A stretch of DNA of 64,000 bases from Setaria digitata (taxonomy: Eukaryota; Nematoda; Chromadorea; Rhabditida; Setariidae), in contig RCAB01000159.1 in NCBI GenBank assembly GCA_003640385.1, positions 1 to 64,000 on the forward strand. Direction: 5' to 3'. Positions within the stretch are counted from its first letter, which is position 1. Each line of letters starts with the position of its first letter. Made by a program: the position numbers and the translations under genes. The notes beneath the pieces were generated by a model. That model saw only the letters and a list, made by a program, of their open reading frames with translations. It had not been told where the DNA came from and did not search any database. Below, in pieces: positions 1-11,268 of this stretch.

Positions 1-2565
1 TATATGGTAAAAATTTCTGGATCAATAATATTGTGTCAAATTTAGGATCAGTTACCTTTAATAATTAACGTTTAACAACAGTAGTAGCAGGTGTTTTGCT
101 ACTATTCATATAATGGAAAAGAAGAAACTCTGGTTTGTTTGCAACTTTGAAGGCAGTTTGAATCAAAAATACAGAGGAAGAAAACTTCACAGTTTGCTTC
201 CTTTTCTCCTATGAATAACTGTCGGATCGGAATATATATAGTTACTATTTTAACTAAAAAAACTGGCAGTTGTGAAAAAAATTTGAAAATTTTCTTGAAA
301 ACCAAGATTCAGTAGCACACTGATCAGAACAAATGAATGATTTGTTACAAAGAAAAACAAACATAAAATGTTAATGAAACTGATATTAGCATTTTCCCTG
401 TAAATGTGTGTTCTTTCTAGATTACCTTTACGTTATATTATTTTACGTTAGATCACCTAACGGTCCGTTTTCACGCTATCCAGCGTCAATGTGATCTTAA
501 CAGCATTTTCTTACTAACTATTGGCAAGCGCTGTTTGTGTTTGTTAAAAGTAATAGTTTTTTAAGGCGAGTGTTCAAAAGAAGCGATTGTGATTGACTGA
601 TAAAATTCAATTAGACGACAAATCAAAAATGAAATCATGTTGTGTGTTGATCTATGTTTCGAACACATTTTCAAGCAACTCAATGGCATAATTAAAAAGT
701 TTCTCAAATAATTTTGCTTTCTTCAGATTTGGATGCATAACAGTGCAATCGCCATCAGTGGGAATTTGAAGCAGTTCATTTTGGGAGAAGTAATTGGATC
801 TCACCAAGCCAAAGTTTGAAAAGCACCTCTATCATCGTGCAGAGCTATTATTTTGTTTAGTAATTCAGCAATATAGCTACGAAAATGCACAAATCACTAC
901 ATGTCACATCTCATCAATTCTTCAATTACAAAGGCTTTTTCTTGCATTTAACTGAAGTTTCACTTACTATATTGAAATGACTCGAATACCTTAGCCACAA
1001 ATCATACTTCAAAAGGACAACTTCCAGTACCAAAAATGTAGCTTCAAAATTACTAAACAGATGATAGAATCAAAATTCCTTTTTAATTTCTTTTTCAACA
1101 AATGTTTTCATGAATCTTGATCAATTTACAACGACAATACCAAGAACTGTTTTAAAAAATGTTGTGAATGAAAATGAGTTGATATTTGAAGCACGAAGTG
1201 TCGTAGAGAAATGACGTGAGTGACGCGTGAAGAAAGGAGTAACATTGGTATTGTTTTCAGCATCTTCACCAAAATTGTAAATACAACAACAGCTGTGAAA
1301 TGTCTATGAGTGAAATAGTACAGTTTGATTTCCGCATACTCAAAGAGAATTTCATATATGTTAGCAGATATCAATTTATCTTAAAACTATCTTTAGTGAA
1401 TAGCCAATTGCATACAACAGATGTGTCAATCCTAGACGTAGTTGAAAAAGAAAAATGACTAAAAACGGAAGTTTTTTTGAAAATAATGAAAGAAGGCAAG
1501 AGAAGTGTTGGAACACTTATTTCATTATTGAAAAAATATTTTGAATTACAGTTTAAGAGAAATTTATGTCGAGCTTTTATCACTTATGTGAAATATCCAC
1601 TACAATTTGAAACAATAAATTTAAGAAATTATGATTTATATTCGTGAGCTATACTTTTGCAAAATTTCATCTATGGTCATTTAATGTCGGAAAATACTGT
1701 TTGAAGTTAAAGCGAAACTGAGGATGGAAATTTTACAAATTATTTTGTTAAAAACAAACAGATCAGGTTTTATAGATATGGAAAATCTAATACTGACTTT
1801 ACTTTTCCATGTGATGCCCCGGTAATAATGTTGCCCATTAAGCAAAAACCACTGGAATGCATTGACTGAACTGAGGAAAAACTTCTTTCTTTGATTTATT
1901 AAATATTTTACAAATATCATTTTAAAAATTATGCAAATTTGATTGTGAGCATACTGCAATATAAAAAAATAAATCGATGCTTGCCATTGCATTTTCTAAG
2001 TATCATCGCTACAGAAGGTTAGTTTAAGATAAAAATCTTGAATAAAGTTACGGAAAATTCAAGCTGGGGTGAAAAGGATGTTGTTCGATGTTATTCTTTC
2101 ACGAGTCTTCCGAACTGGAATACGAGGCTAGCAGTGCATATATAGAAATTAATAGCTTTGCCATTGAGATTAGACAATATTTGTGAGTGATATCTGAAAT
2201 AAAATAAAGTAGAAGAATTAAATGACAATGAAAAAAAAAATAGGAAATATGAATGAAGCAAGCGATTGTTCCAAAGTTATATGCAATATTATTGCTTATA
2301 AATATAAATATATTTAATAAATATTTTTGCATCATCGAAAACGATGCATCAACATGATACAAGAATTCAGTATTGACATTTCTGCAAAAAAAAAACTTTA
2401 TTTTAGACTGTCTGCTTAAAATATTCCGAACTCGTTTTAGAATTCCTGCTTGTTCTTTCAAAACCCGAATATGACAGGCATTTCGTAATTTCAATTTTTA
2501 CAATATAAGTTCTAATTTAGACAAATTTCACAGATATTCTTTGCAACCTTTGCCACTAACAAATT
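1..2565. other. No confident gene; AT-rich non-coding sequence
   Basis: I see no recognisable protein family here. The open frames are short and AT-driven. The only stretch with some coding character is on the minus strand at about 2090-2494 and is listed separately. No repeats or RNA genes were recognised. Confidence 0.5.
2090..2494 (-). CDS. Possible small minus-strand gene, unidentified
   Basis: This is a weak candidate. Reading the minus strand from an ATG at 2494 gives a basic stretch beginning MKLRNACHIRVLKEQAG. It is followed by a strong 3' splice site (T-run then GCAG, near 2384) and a second one (TTTCAG, near 2197). After the second site, one frame reads on with mixed codon use (…ILSNLNGKAINFYICTASL…) to a stop near 2090. 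Exon junctions could not be fixed and no family is recognised. It would lie head-to-head with the kinase-like gene starting at 2566, about 70 bp apart, so the two could share a promoter. It may equally be chance in AT-rich DNA. Confidence 0.2.
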
Positions 2566-4204
2566 ATGGGCACAGTTTTTTGGGGTGAAATTGAAGAAAA
2601 CGTTGAAAACATCTGCGGTGTTATTGATCATGATAAGCATGCATTCTTTATCACAAGTACCGAAGATGATCCCGTGGATCGTGAATACACTTCGCATCAA
2701 GTTTACGATGATAAAGCACCTGACACTGTATTGTCCATCAAAGAATCGAATTAAAAATTTAGATATTTTATCAGTACATCAAGTTTTTCCAATGTTTATA
2801 ATTATTGTAATCCGATATTTAGCCTTTTGAATCACTTCATAACAAACTATTAATTACAAATTTCATATAAGTCCTTAATATGAATTTTGTTCAACTTAAA
2901 TATCAAATTTTCAACTAGTCGTTATTTGTTTCGATTTTTTTGACTTAAAAACTTGCAGGTAATGCATATGTTAATTGCAAGACATGATAATACAAAAGAT
3001 CGGAAAAATACAGCGATACATCGAACTGTTAAAATCTTAGAAATGGTTAAAGGTCGTTCTGTACACTTTCCAAAACTGATTTGTTATGGCCGTCTCAAAA
3101 AGGTGAAATGCATATACAGAATGATGAAATGCCAAAAAGAAAAAAGGAATTAATATTCCATAAATCTGATTAAACAACTATTAATGAAATAACCTTTAAG
3201 CGTAAAAAGTAACAATTATTAGATGATATTCGGTGAAAACGGAGATCAAGATGCAGAACGAGATCCGGAATGGATTGGAAGGCCATGTGCTATAGTTGAG
3301 TACCATGCATCATTGGTGGGCTCACTGTTATCATTATCACCCACTGGTACTATTCCAATGGACTTGTCACTAGTTATCATGATGGGATGTGTTCGAGCTC
3401 TCGCGTCCCTACATCGACTCGGTTACGTACATCGCCAAGTCTCACCATATAGGTATTACTGAGCATGATATCTTAAAAGGTATAATTTATTAAATCTATT
3501 AGTCTTAAAATTAAAATAGAACTTATTTTCATCTTCGCGTTTCGCAATCCAATCTCTTACGATACTCTCGAATCTCGTATGTTAATTGTCGATGTAAGTC
3601 TAGCTTTACCATGGCCGTGCAAACCACGATCTTTTGTGCCATTCGTCGGTACGATACGATACAGCTCTGTACGTGCTCATCGTGGCCGAGAACAGGTAAA
3701 TATTCTGAAACGAATTACTCAGATGAAAATTATACTCAGAGGGTCAGACAAAGGAAGGCTGGCTGCAAAGAAATGATATTGCAGGGCCCGTCAGATGACA
3801 TTATTTCCTTAATATATATGATTGCCGAATTAATCTCTGGTAAGCTTCCATGGCGTTCGGTTTTTGATGACATGCGCGTGTGTGATATGAAGTGCTTGTT
3901 TTATCGAAGTGTCGAATTCAAGCGACTTCCTAGAGAAATCCGATCACTTTACAGGTAGGTTCCCTCATCACCCCATAACACTTGTTCATTTAACTAAATT
4001 TCTGGAGACATTACTCTGTGTTCATTTCAGTTCTTTCCACTTTTACAGTTCCTTTTTTTCAGATTAATGTATATGACGTTGTCGCCTTATCCAGTGGACT
4101 ATAAGCTTATTATCGAGCAAATTCAAGCAGCTTTGACTCGTCGCTACCCAAACAGTAAACATGAACTACCATCATGGCTTGCTTTGCCAATTACTGAAGA
4201 ATGA
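2566..4204 (+). CDS. TTBK/CK1-like protein kinase, probable pseudokinase
   Basis: This appears to be a divergent member of the nematode-expanded tau-tubulin/casein kinase 1-like family. Exon pieces in order are: 2566-about 2750, with a VAIK-like VLSIKESN; about 2953-3101; 3223-3452, ending LHRLGYVHRQVSPYR (catalytic loop); about 3520-3695, with IVDVSLALPW (DFG region) and GTIRYSSVRAHRGREQ (activation segment); 3785-3954, with SDDIISLIYMIAELISGKLPW (subdomain IX); and 4063-4204, to a TGA stop. The junctions 3695/3785 and 3954/4063 are clean in phase. The catalytic Asp of HRD is Gln, the following Lys is Ser, and DFG reads DVS. Those changes argue against normal catalysis. No glycine-rich loop is visible. 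The first donor and the 3452/3520 junction do not resolve cleanly, so a decayed gene is possible. Confidence 0.6.
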
Positions 4205-6120
4205 TACAAACACCAATCACCTTATTCATTTATAACTTCATAAACTGCCTTCCTTGATGTTTTAGTTCAATCTTTGAAAACAATTAATTAGCTAAAATTG
4301 CTGGCTACTTTCTGACAAAGCAACTTCATTTCTTCCTAGGAACTGTCTTCACGTCTTTTTTAAGGTTTCCAATGATCGTAGTAGTCCTTTACACCTCATT
4401 ATTCATGTAAATACAAATAATATTGGATAACATGCCAATTTTGCTTGCCATCTATGAATTAAAAGACATCTTTCCTTTTTTCTTGCAAAAGTTAATACAG
4501 TGCAATAATACATTTATTAAATCAACGAAGAATTGCTCATTTCATAGACCGTATTGGGAGGATATCAAAAGGATAGTAAGCTACTGATACCGATAGAAAG
4601 GAGACGTGAAGCGGAAGTATCCTCTGGCACTTGAGAAGGAACAGAGAAATGACGGAAGACACATATTCATCGTTTTTGCCATTGTTTTCAATTTGTTTGT
4701 TCCATTATGTGTGCCAATAATGCTAGGTTGTGGAAGGAAATTGAAAAAAAATCAGCTTGAGACAGGAAATGAAGAGGGCGTTCTCTGCAGTCAGAAAGTT
4801 GAAATGGACTAACAGATGTCAGTGCAACAGATATAATCCTTAAAATTCACTTCTATCTAAAGCTAATTCTCGCAGCTAGAACATTATTTTGATAGCATCT
4901 GAAATTAGCTTATTTAGATGATGGTGGGAGGAGAAATTGTACCTATTTGGGGCCACAGATGAAATCCAACATGATAAATTCACTGCAAGCAAAGTGGACA
5001 GTAAGGAAAGGTCAGCGTGAGGCAGAGAGAAAGTCTTCAGTTCCGGTGACTGGAAGTGCTTCTAATTTCAGTTGCCATCAAAATCATCTCTTCACCAGAA
5101 ATGTGGCCATTCAATCGGTGGATCATCGAACACTTTCTGGACAACGGGCATCAAGTTTTAAATCGTAGCAGATTATATATAAATTCACTAAATGACCTGG
5201 AGGGAGAAGGGTGAAAAGAAAAAAGTAATGCTATCGATAATAATGATATTTATTGCAATACTGCAAACATAAGCGCATATTTCCTAACGTAGTTCCTATT
5301 TAGCAATTTAGATTACAATCTCTTAGTTAAAAGTTTTTACAATTTACAAATGGAATAAATGGAATAAACATCAACATTTTAGTTCAAATTTTTTCAGATG
5401 GAATGAACATAAATGGAGGAAATTGACGGACTTCTTAAAAAAAAAGTCTGCTGTCTCCTGAAAGTTTAGAACTTCGGAAATCTCGACACGTGGAAATATT
5501 ACTAGTTGCAACGGACGTTAATGAATAGAGTAAGGTAGCAACTTCTAGAGCTAGGAAGTGGCTATTACAAATGTAAAAGTATTTTAAGGGAACTGCATGA
5601 CACGTGAAGAAGTCCTGTCGAAATGTGCTTGATGCAAACTTATTTAACTTCTATATATGTATTCATTATCATACTGATAACTTTCATTTAAATACTGATG
5701 ATGCGAATTTTAATAGTGAATCTGGACTTGAGCTTTCAAATCGAACTAAGTTGAAAAGTGAGTTTTCGGCTCAAGCTTTCAGTGTACATAGTTCCAAATT
5801 TGAAGCTATTCTACTGCAGACTTTAAACCATTTAATAAGTAACTAACACATTAATTCCATGACCAATTTCAATAGCACATAATACAACTCCTTTGATAGC
5901 AATATCTTATTGTTAGTCGAATCGAAGAAAGGAAATGTTGGCAAGAAAGATTAAATATATGGGTATTATTTCCAATTAGTCTTAGAGATCTCACTTCATC
6001 AAGCATTCGTTTAATCTATATTGCTTTACGGATGGTATTTCAAACAAGTGTATTGTACAGAACGAAAAGAAAAAATTACTCTTACTGAATTTCTGGCCGG
6101 GCAATTTCTGGCCAATTTCT

Positions 6121-6250
6121 AACCATGAAAATTTAAAAATTATTCAGCAAAAAACACAGTTCATAAAAGCGTTACGACNGGCAGTTTCACATAACCATGA
6201 AAATTTAAAAATTATTCAGCAAAAAACACAGTTCATAAAAGCGTTACGAC
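6121..6250. repeat. 58-bp exact direct repeat spanning a single N
   Basis: The stretch 6121-6178 is repeated identically at 6193-6250. Between the copies are an N at 6179 and 13 nt. Identity over 58 bp with an unresolved base at the junction points to an unmerged contig overlap rather than a biological repeat. Confidence 0.85.
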
Positions 6251-7833
6251 TTTTGCTGTATTGTTTGTTATATCACTACACATATCATTTTGTGTTCTTT
6301 GCTTATATTCGCATTCCCAATGTTTGGTAAATGCATTTTTAAGAATCCTTTACATCAAATTACTAAATTAGTTGAATTGTTTATTCCTTCATTTTTGTGC
6401 TCATGAGGTTAAAGTCAGCGTGTTATTTTGAAGCCTAAAACAGACAAGGATCCAATTAGCGGCGTAAACCGATCTGATAATACCTAGTTACGAAAACTTT
6501 TAATTAACATTGTTGTTACCGAAGTTGCAATCAAAACCAGTGCCTTTGAATTCTCGAGAAAAGAGCTGGATGGGTGGGACAATTCCATTTCTGCATCCAA
6601 TTTGACTTTTTAAAACAGTTCCAGGGAAAATTAAGTGGAATGATAAAATAGCAAACGGAATAACGGGACTCTAGGTGAGAAAACATGATCATTTTCATTT
6701 TTCTCTTCTAAGCAAATCTTCACCAGTATAATAGAAAAAAGATTATTGATTCCACCCCTTAATATTGTCCCTAGAAGTATGGACTCATTAATCAAAAGTT
6801 ATCTGCTAATCCAGCATTATTCAACAAATTTGGAAAAGGACATTTTTTGGAAGAAAAATGACAATTCTGATATTATCAGTAATATTTACGAAAGGTTATT
6901 AATCGTAAATAGTTTTCAACAATTCCGACACGACTCATGCCAATAAGATGTTTAGATAAATTATTTTAGTTCCCTTTGTACCAGAAATGATAGTATTCTA
7001 ACACGATTTAAATACGATTCTGCATATTACGATTAAAATGTCGCACTGAACGACTAACGTGGCGACAATGATAAAATCACTGATAGCAAATAAAAAGGAG
7101 AGGAAAAGCTCTAGAATTCAATTTCTGTATCACAATTGTCCATCTTTTCGATCTAACTTCCGCATTGTTAAGACAAACTTAGAGTTTCTCAAACCTAAAC
7201 TCTCTGCAATGACTTCCATCCTCTTCAATGCGGAATACGAAACTCAAATTCAAACACGCAAGCCTAGTCCACAACTGTACTCTTATCAAGTGACAAATCT
7301 CTTAATTAGCAACTTGAATCTGAACTTATCGGCAGTATCTAGCTTGGGTTTCCACTGTTCGCTTAGGTTGTTATCTGCTAAAACTGGTAAGGTCTTGTTA
7401 GGTGACTGACAAGATTCCGATAATATTCACTCAATATCATGCTTATCCAACAGCATGCTACCAAAATTGCTTCAATTCCCTCCAAGCCTCGCCTTTCAAC
7501 TCGTCTCCTTCACAATTTTTCTTCCGCCGAACGTAAATTGTCTGTTTCACTGTTCTCTCATTCCCAGTAAAAATCTTTTGCACATTCTCCTTTTATCATG
7601 TATTTCCTTGCATATATGATAAACTTTGCAGGAGTAATCATCCAGATATCGCGCATCAGTGATAAGTCTGTGTAGATGGGAATTCAGAAGATTCATGCGT
7701 ATCCGCGGATAAATTTAAATGTGACCCGAATTATTTCACGAGTGGTGGAGGTGGGAGGGAATATGTGGAAGGAATAAAATTAAACAATGTTGTAACAGGC
7801 ACTTACTTTCGTTAATAGAAGGCTAATTAATTT

Positions 7834-7886
7834 AGGTCACAATTTGAAAAGCTGAAATTAAAAAAGAGTAACTTCTTGTGTTTCAA
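7834..7886 (+). promoter_or_regulatory. Candidate trans-splice acceptor and 5' leader of PUS3
   Basis: A 3' splice site (AATTTAG ending at 7835) lies 51 nt before the ATG at 7887. An in-frame TAA at 7869-7871 and the absence of any AG between it and the ATG support 7887 as the start. Whether the site receives a spliced leader or ends a 5' UTR intron cannot be told from sequence alone. Confidence 0.4.
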
Positions 7887-10547
7887 ATGCATGAAGTAAG
7901 TGACGATGACATCTTGGTGAACAACAAGAAAGTAAAGGAAAGAACTCATGGATTTGATTTTTCACGATATCCAAGACGGCGGATTGCTTTGATGTTTATG
8001 TATTTTGGTTGGGAATACAATGGATTGGTTAGACAACAAGAAATTACAGAAACTGTAAGTTTTTCCGTCCTTTACGATCCATTTTCCTAGATTTGCCCAA
8101 AGTGAGCATCTAGCAATGTGAGATGTAGTAGAGTTAACGAAATAAAGCTACGAAAATAGGGTTATACCTGGAGAAATTCATTTTTTTTCATTCATTTATT
8201 TCATGTTAATTCTCACCTTGCTTTGTTTCAAGCATTATAACAGTAATAGGTGAAGAAAAATTTAAGATCAATTGATCTGTCGTAGTTTGCAGGTTGAGGA
8301 AGAAATGAAGAAAGCGTTGATGAAGACAAAGCTTATCGAAAGTTGGGAAAATTGCGGTTGGAATCGAAGTGGTCGAACCGATAAAGGTGTATCCGCTTTC
8401 AGACAGATTGCTTCTCTCATTGTAAGGTTTGTCTTCTTTTTTTTTTCAAAAAATATATATATATTCTTTTTTACATATATGAAAAATATAAAATATATAT
8501 ATAATATAAAATATATATATATTATTATATATAATATATATATANATATAACTATATATATATATATATATAGTTATATATATATATATATATATCCAGT
8601 GTTGGCTTGGTTCCAACACTTTGAATATCAATATTTTTTGTTGACAAGATTTTTAAGTATTAATTTTTAAGTGCTCCGCACCACTTAATATTCTATCATT
8701 CAAACGAATATCTACAGCGAAGTTACTCATTTGAGAAAAGTGAAATTAATCAGTTTTCTTTTTGTAGCATTATAATTCGAAGAAATAAATTTCTCCTTTT
8801 CTGGATTTGAAGGTGAATAAAGTGATTCAGTCTGTTGCTATGTGACTTGAATTTTTAGGTCAAACGAACTAGGCGGTGACAATGTCTTCTGGCCTAGCAA
8901 CGCTAATTGTTCTTCTGAAACTATAATGAAAAAAGAGCTCCAGTATGTAAAAATGTTAAATGGTACATTACCAAACAATATCCGGGTGTTGGCTTGGGCT
9001 CCAGTGCCTGGAGATTTCAGTTCCAGATATAGTTGCACTCAACGTACTTACACATATGCTTTCCCAAGAGCAAATTTCGATGTTGAGATTAGTTTTTGAA
9101 AATTTTTATACAGGCCTGTTTTTGATTTGCTGATTTATTCGCTTGAATTAAGCTAGCTATCCAATTTAAAATGTTGGATTGACATTTGCTTGTGATATGC
9201 GTTCTCCATTATTTAAAGCATTAATAAATTCTTTTGAAAAACTTGAAATTTAGGTTCTTTCTTTCTGGTTTCAGGCAATGCGGAAAGCCTGTCAATTTCT
9301 TATTGGTGAACACGATTTTCGCAATTTTTGTCGTATCGATATGAATAAGGCTAGAGTTGAAATGAGTTATGTCCGCACTATTACCTATGCCGATATATCA
9401 TTTGTAATGTACGCTTCAACTTATACTTTTGAAATAGCGAGCTCTATAGAGCATATGTGGAATGTAGTATCAATAAATTCTCAGTGCTTTTTCTTCAGAA
9501 TTTTATCATTTTAAAATTCTGCTCTATGTTGCTTCACAGAGCTGAATCACTGGTAGTATCGATTACTTACCGTGATTAATTTATAAACGGGAAACTCTGC
9601 ATAATTTTTTTTTACATTTTCTTTTTTTTTAGAAAGAATTCATTATCATCATTAAAACTAGATGATGGTACTGCTAATTACGAATTTTTGAAACTGACTA
9701 TCAAGGGGAGTGGTTTTTTATGGCATCAAATTCGTTGTATAATGGCCTTGCTCTGTGAAATTGGTCATGGTAATGAGGAACCGGAAGTAAGTTTCGGAAT
9801 AGCTAATTTTCTTGTATCAGTTGTTTGATAATTATTTGCAAATACCTAATTGTTGCTGATAGTTAGGATTCTGAGTGTATGAAATAGAATCTTTATGGAT
9901 TTTTTGCTTTGTACTTGAAGATTATCACTGAACTTCTCGATATCAACTTAACACCTTCAAAACCAGTCTATGGACTAGCTCCAGCATTTCCGTTGTGTTT
10001 GTTCGATTGTGTATATGACGGAGTGGAATTAGCATGGAGATGGGATACAGATTCACTTAAATCTATTAGAAAACTTATCCTAAAAACGTGGACTCATTAC
10101 CAATCTCTGTTGGTTTTATTTTATTTTATAATTTTTGTCTTCCTCAGTTGTTTCCAAACCATTAATTTTCTTTTATTTTCTATTGATGTATGTTAATGGA
10201 AAATTCTAAAGAAAGTAATGATAGATGATGTCATTGCGAGTGACATAATTTCGTGAAGCTTATTGAGATAACTGGAAACTGGAGTTATTTTTTTCAGATC
10301 AGCCACATTACAAATTATGGCTGAAGGCATCGGCATGCTTGAGCCGGTTTTGCAGACTGATTTTAGCGGTCTAAACGAATATCTAAAGCCAAGTGGGAAT
10401 TCTACCAAAACATATGTACCCATCAAAAAACGACCTACATGTGACCCTTTGGAGCTAAAGCAAGAGAAAATTCGTGCAAAAATATCGAAAATCGTAAATG
10501 GCACCTCTATTAATAGTGGTATTATACGTACTGATAATAATTACTAG
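7887..10547 (+). CDS. PUS3: tRNA pseudouridine(38/39) synthase
   Basis: A TruA-family enzyme that isomerises U38/U39 in the tRNA anticodon stem (PUS3/Deg1 in other eukaryotes). Seven exons join in phase: 7887-8054, 8293-8426, 8859-9081, 9275-9408, 9633-9786, 9921-10108 and 10298-10547, giving 416 residues (yeast Deg1 is about 440). Landmarks are RRIALMFMYFGWEYNG near residue 31; the active-site block SGRTDKGVSAF with catalytic Asp at about 86; SSRYSCTQRTYTYAF; FLIGEHDFRNFCRID; and GSGFLWHQIRCIMALL. The C-terminal tail is basic. The usual N-terminal coiled-coil extension is short or absent. A long TA microsatellite lies in intron 2. This is the first gene of the five-gene plus-strand run. Confidence 0.93.
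8453..8594. repeat. TA-rich microsatellite in PUS3 intron 2
   Basis: Imperfect TA/ATATAT repeat of about 140 bp, with an N at 8545. It lies wholly inside the intron between PUS3 exons 2 and 3, so it does not affect the protein. Confidence 0.9.
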
Positions 10548-10581
10548 TCATTTGTGGTAAGTATCATTGTCGTTGGAGCAC

Positions 10582-10866
10582 TAATGCATTAACTACTGAA
10601 CATTAAATGTAGTATTTAAATCTTAGTCTTGATTCTAACACATATATACATACATACTACAAACATATATATATATATATATATACAAACATATAGTATG
10701 TTTGCTCTTCAGTCCGTGGATACCCGGGCTTTTTAATGCCTTTTAAGATGCGCATGATTTTACAGATTGTAAAATCAATTTATATATATATATATATATA
10801 TATACATAAATAATGCATTAACTAATGAACATTAAATGTAGTATTTAAATCTTAATCTTGATTCTA
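10582..10866. repeat. 56-bp direct repeat pair flanking hairpins and TA tracts
   Basis: Copies lie at 10582-10637 and 10811-10866 and match at 54 of 56 positions. Between them are TA tracts (about 10660-10685 and 10781-10804), a perfect inverted repeat CAAACATA/TATGTTTG at 10686-10704 with a 3-nt loop, and a second, TGATTTTAC/GTAAAATCA at 10755-10777 with a 5-nt loop. No N lies at either junction, so unlike the other duplications this looks genuine. Confidence 0.85.
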
Positions 10867-11254
10867 GTATATATATATGCTTTTTTTTAACACAAGTCTC
10901 GTTTCAATAGCGCTCGTCAACTTTAGCCAATTAGTGAAATGATGAGTATGGTTAAGATTACCGGACCGTAACACGACTCACGACTAAAATTAATTTGAAG
11001 TGTAGACAAATGAACTTTGTTAACAGCCGATGAATGGATACTGAAAACCTTTATTGTATTGTTCTTCATAACAGTTTATTTTCTAATTGCAAACTTTGTT
11101 GTTGATAAAAGTTTGATGGTTCCAAAATTTCCAGTAAAGTACGTTTCAAGCGTTAAAATAAAATTTTTGCTTTTCATCGTGCTGTTGAAATGTATTTATT
11201 TTTGTGGTGCCTCTGGTTTGCTTTATTGTTACAGTTTGTCAATGATACAATTAT

Positions 11255-11268
11255 AGGTGGTCGGAATA
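11255..11268 (+). promoter_or_regulatory. Candidate trans-splice acceptor of FNTA
   Basis: A 3' splice site (AATTATAG, AG at 11255-11256) lies 12 nt upstream of the ATG at 11269. That spacing is typical for spliced-leader addition in nematodes. Confidence 0.5.

Larger units (their letters stand above)
4205..7886. other. Gap between kinase-like gene and PUS3
   Basis: No recognisable gene. Short open frames are present, for example about 4606-4812 with one hydrophobic segment followed by a Lys-rich stretch, and 7068-7409. None has a family signature, and the first lacks an ATG start. A 58-bp exact duplication around an N is listed separately. The 5' leader of PUS3 is likely the last 51 nt. Confidence 0.45.
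10548..11268. other. PUS3-FNTA intercistronic region
   Basis: No gene. It contains a 56-bp direct repeat pair, two perfect inverted repeats and two TA tracts (listed separately), then the short leader of FNTA. A weak open frame at about 11017-11256 would encode a hydrophobic peptide but has no family signature. Confidence 0.6.

Noticed and set aside
4606..4812. Frame with a hydrophobic segment downstream of the kinase-like gene
   Set aside because: It begins at GTG right after an in-frame stop, with no ATG and no matching exon nearby.
8272..8670. Plus-strand frame of about 130 codons
   Set aside because: Only its first part is PUS3 exon 2; the rest is the intron's TA microsatellite.
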